Assembly: GCA_937903315.1 (NCBI GenBank)
Contig: CALCZO010000032.1
Span: 1-15,993, forward strand
DNA length: 15,993 bases
DNA from: an uncultured Alphaproteobacteria bacterium
Lineage (GTDB): Bacteria > Pseudomonadota > Alphaproteobacteria > Rhizobiales > Beijerinckiaceae
Reading direction: 5' to 3'
The position numbers and the translations under genes are program-made. Below, in pieces: positions 14,434 to 15,993 of the stretch. Within the stretch, counting starts at the first letter, position 1. Each line of letters starts with the position of its first letter. The notes under the pieces were generated by a model. That model made no database searches. It had not been told where the DNA came from and was given only the letters and a program-made list of their open reading frames with translations.

Positions 14434-15371
14434 CGGGCGGCGCGTGCCATCGCCCTGTCGAGCGCGACGGCGCGCGGCGCCAGCCGGTCCAGCGTCGCCT
14501 GTCGATAGGGATCGAGCACCGCGGTCGGCGATCGGCAATCGTCGGTGGCAAAGCTGCCGTCGAGCAGCCGCAGCCGCTTGAAGAAGCGGATCGAGACTTC
14601 GATGTTCTGGTTGGAAAAGGCGACGAACGGCAGCAGCTGTTCGAACAGCGCTTCGGCCCCGTCCCGGTCGCCGGCGGCAAACCGACGGTGGATCGCGACG
14701 TAGATGTGGTCCATCGCGGTCGGCATGAAGGCATGGACGCCGCGCTCCAGCGCCTCGATCATCTGCATCACCGCCCAGCCGCCGGAGACATGCAGCGCGC
14801 CACCGAACTCCCGCAACAGGTCGCTGTACTTCGGGCCCGGCCCGGCCGATTCGACCTTGATGGCGCGCAGCAGCGGCTGGCGGGCATAAAGCCATTCGAT
14901 ATCGGCAATGCTGAGCCCCGGTCCGGTGAAGTCGAGGTCCTGAAGCATGATCAGGCCCGGCCCGCAGTCGGCGATGCGAGCGAGCTGATCGCCGAGCGCC
15001 GTGCGGTCCAGCCCGGCAGGCGCCTGATAGCAGACGGCATCGGCGCCAATGGCGACCGCGTCGCGCGTCAGTGTCACGGCGGTCTCGATGTCAGGGGCGG
15101 AGACGGCAGCCACGATCGGAATGCGGCCACGAACCGTCTCGATGACGCGGGTGCCGATCTGCCGCCGCTCGTCGATCGACAGCGACCGGTTCTCGCTGGC
15201 GACCGCCAGGATGAGCAGGCCCGCGACCCCTGCCGCCACCGATGCTTTGGTCTGGCGCGTGACCGCCGCCAGATCAACCGCACCATCAGCGGCAAACGGC
15301 GTGTTCTGGCTCGACACGATGCCGACCAGCCGGCGGCAGAGGGGGGCGAGTGCAGCGGTGTCGGGCATCAT
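14430..15371 (-). CDS. DapA/N-acetylneuraminate-lyase superfamily protein with atypical active site
   Basis: A 313-residue (beta/alpha)8-barrel protein. ATGATG at 15371 is chosen because the formate dehydrogenase stop (TGA) lies one base before it; a GTG at 15392 is the alternative. The Schiff-base lysine is Lys172 in LRAIKVESAG. Two other family landmarks are changed: the Gly-Thr-Thr-Gly-Glu loop reads AVASE (56-60), and the Tyr-Asn-x-Pro motif reads QDLDFTG (from Gln144), so neither the usual tyrosine nor the Thr pair of the proton relay is present. The overall length and the ENRSLSIDERRQ helix are typical. This pattern (Gln-Asp in place of Tyr-Asn, Lys-Val-Glu) reminds me of the 2-keto-3-deoxy-L-arabonate dehydratase branch, but I cannot confirm it. 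It should act on a 2-oxo acid in the cytoplasm by aldol cleavage or dehydration. It is unlikely to make dihydrodipicolinate for lysine. Confidence 0.85.
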   Translation of the reverse strand: MMPDTAALAPLCRRLVGIVSSQNTPFAADGAVDLAAVTRQTKASVAAGVAGLLILAVASENRSLSIDERRQIGTRVIETVRGRIPIVAAVSAPDIETAVTLTRDAVAIGADAVCYQAPAGLDRTALGDQLARIADCGPGLIMLQDLDFTGPGLSIADIEWLYARQPLLRAIKVESAGPGPKYSDLLREFGGALHVSGGWAVMQMIEALERGVHAFMPTAMDHIYVAIHRRFAAGDRDGAEALFEQLLPFVAFSNQNIEVSIRFFKRLRLLDGSFATDDCRSPTAVLDPYRQATLDRLAPRAVALDRAMARAAR

Positions 15372-15372
15372 G

Positions 15373-15993
15373 TCAGAGAATCCGTGCGGCACAGAATTTC
15401 AGTTCCGGGATCTTGCCGAACGGATCGAGCGCCGGATTGGTCAGCCGGTTGGCCGCCGCCTCGTTGAAGGCGAAGGGCACGAACACCATGCCTTCGGGCA
15501 TCGCCGCATCGGCGCGCAGCACGGCCTCGATCCGGCCGCGCCGGGTCTCGATGGCGGCATGCTCGCCCGGTGCCCGCCCGGCCCGCGCCAGTTCCGCCGG
15601 ATGCAGCACCGCGATCCCCTCGGGCTCGAGCGCATCGAGCGTGCCGGCGCGCCGGGTCATCGATCCGGTATGCCAGTGTTCGAGCAGCCGTCCGGTGGTC
15701 AGCACCAGCGGATAGGCAGCATCGGGCACCTCGTCCGGCGGCAGCACGTCGGCCGGCACGATCCGGCCGCGGCCACCGGCGCGCGGGAAATGATCGGAGA
15801 ACAGCACATCATGCCCGGCATGGGCCGCATCGTCGGCGGGATAGGTGACAGCGCCCTCGTGCTCGATGCGCGCCCACGGCAGGCCGGACAGCGACGGCAT
15901 CAGGGCGCGCATCTCCTCATAGACATCGGCAACGCCGCCATAGCGCCAGCCCAGACCAAGGCGATCGGCCAGCGCGATGAGGATGTCGAGATC
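15373..15993 (-). CDS. fdhF: formate dehydrogenase alpha subunit, C-terminal part (5' end outside window)
   Basis: A frame open to the right edge encodes the last 206 residues and ends at TGA 15375-15373. It reads LADRLGLGWRYGG, EHEGAVTYPADDAAHAGHDV, then SGRGRIVPADVLPPDEVPD-like sequence (here AGGRGRIVPADVLPPDE), and LVLTTGRLLEHWHTGSMTRR, followed by ALDPFGKIPELKFCAARIL. This is the C-terminal molybdopterin-guanine-dinucleotide binding domain of cytoplasmic FdhF/FdsA-type formate dehydrogenases, with the characteristic T-T-G-R-x-x-E-H-W-H-T-G motif. The catalytic Cys or Sec, the [4Fe-4S] clusters and the partner subunits would be encoded to the right, outside the window. The enzyme oxidises formate to CO2. 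Its stop codon is one base from the start of the DapA-like gene, so the two are likely translated together. Confidence 0.93.
   Translation of the reverse strand, partial: DLDILIALADRLGLGWRYGGVADVYEEMRALMPSLSGLPWARIEHEGAVTYPADDAAHAGHDVLFSDHFPRAGGRGRIVPADVLPPDEVPDAAYPLVLTTGRLLEHWHTGSMTRRAGTLDALEPEGIAVLHPAELARAGRAPGEHAAIETRRGRIEAVLRADAAMPEGMVFVPFAFNEAAANRLTNPALDPFGKIPELKFCAARIL

Noticed and set aside
14434..14895. Long upstream extension of the YqaA reading frame.
   Set aside because: The added residues are Arg/Ala-rich and overlap the DapA-like gene in another frame; the ATG at 14433 in an ATGA overlap gives the family-length protein.

Overview
The window is about two-thirds G+C (estimated by eye), densely packed, with almost every open frame shadowed by long antisense frames. 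Gene content points to an alphaproteobacterium, probably Hyphomicrobiales: a fatty-acid oxidation operon (acyl-CoA dehydrogenase, thiolase, FadJ-type protein), a periplasmic copper-handling set (DUF2946, PCuAC, Sco), a symporter-fused hybrid histidine kinase, MscL and a molybdenum formate dehydrogenase. This placement is inferred from gene content and composition. No rRNA, tRNA, CRISPR array, phage gene, insertion sequence or integration scar was seen; it reads as ordinary core or lightly accessory chromosome.

Layout. 1-3996 (+): 3' end of an acyl-CoA dehydrogenase gene, a thiolase gene and a fused enoyl-CoA hydratase/3-hydroxyacyl-CoA dehydrogenase gene, together a beta-oxidation operon closed by a hairpin at 4017-4051. 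3997-4290: gene-free, relatively AT-rich and full of inverted repeats, including a strong 30-bp dyad ahead of the next gene. 4291-4911 (+): a 2-hydroxychromene-2-carboxylate isomerase-like (kappa-GST/DsbA fold) protein, converging on 4951-6510 (-), the copper set, transcribed DUF2946 then PCuAC then Sco. 6579-10157 (-): a 1192-residue sensor kinase with an SSS membrane domain, PAS, HisKA, HATPase and receiver domains. 10379-10819 (+): mscL with a good intrinsic terminator. 10934-13162 (+): a class I/II aminotransferase and an AbrB-type membrane protein 6 bp apart. 13163-15993 (-): a DHRS6-like SDR whose stop codon touches the AbrB stop codon, then (reading backwards) a YqaA membrane protein, a DapA-superfamily enzyme and the C-terminal part of a formate dehydrogenase alpha subunit.

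How the genes work together. The first three genes carry out successive steps of fatty acyl-CoA oxidation. The copper trio fits delivery of copper to cytochrome oxidase: PCuAC and Sco metallate and reduce the CuA site, and DUF2946 often accompanies copper genes. The aminotransferase/AbrB pair suggests amino-acid or keto-acid metabolism coupled to membrane transport. The last cluster is the most curious: formate dehydrogenase, a Schiff-base DapA-family enzyme lacking the usual Tyr and Thr-Thr catalytic motifs, and a YqaA protein have touching or overlapping ends (TGA-C-ATG and ATGA), implying co-expression, with an SDR 83 bp further on. I see no convincing wholly novel multi-gene system; the best leads are the atypical DapA-like enzyme in the formate dehydrogenase operon, the PCuAC with a predicted Gln-Met-His mature N-terminus, and the hairpins.
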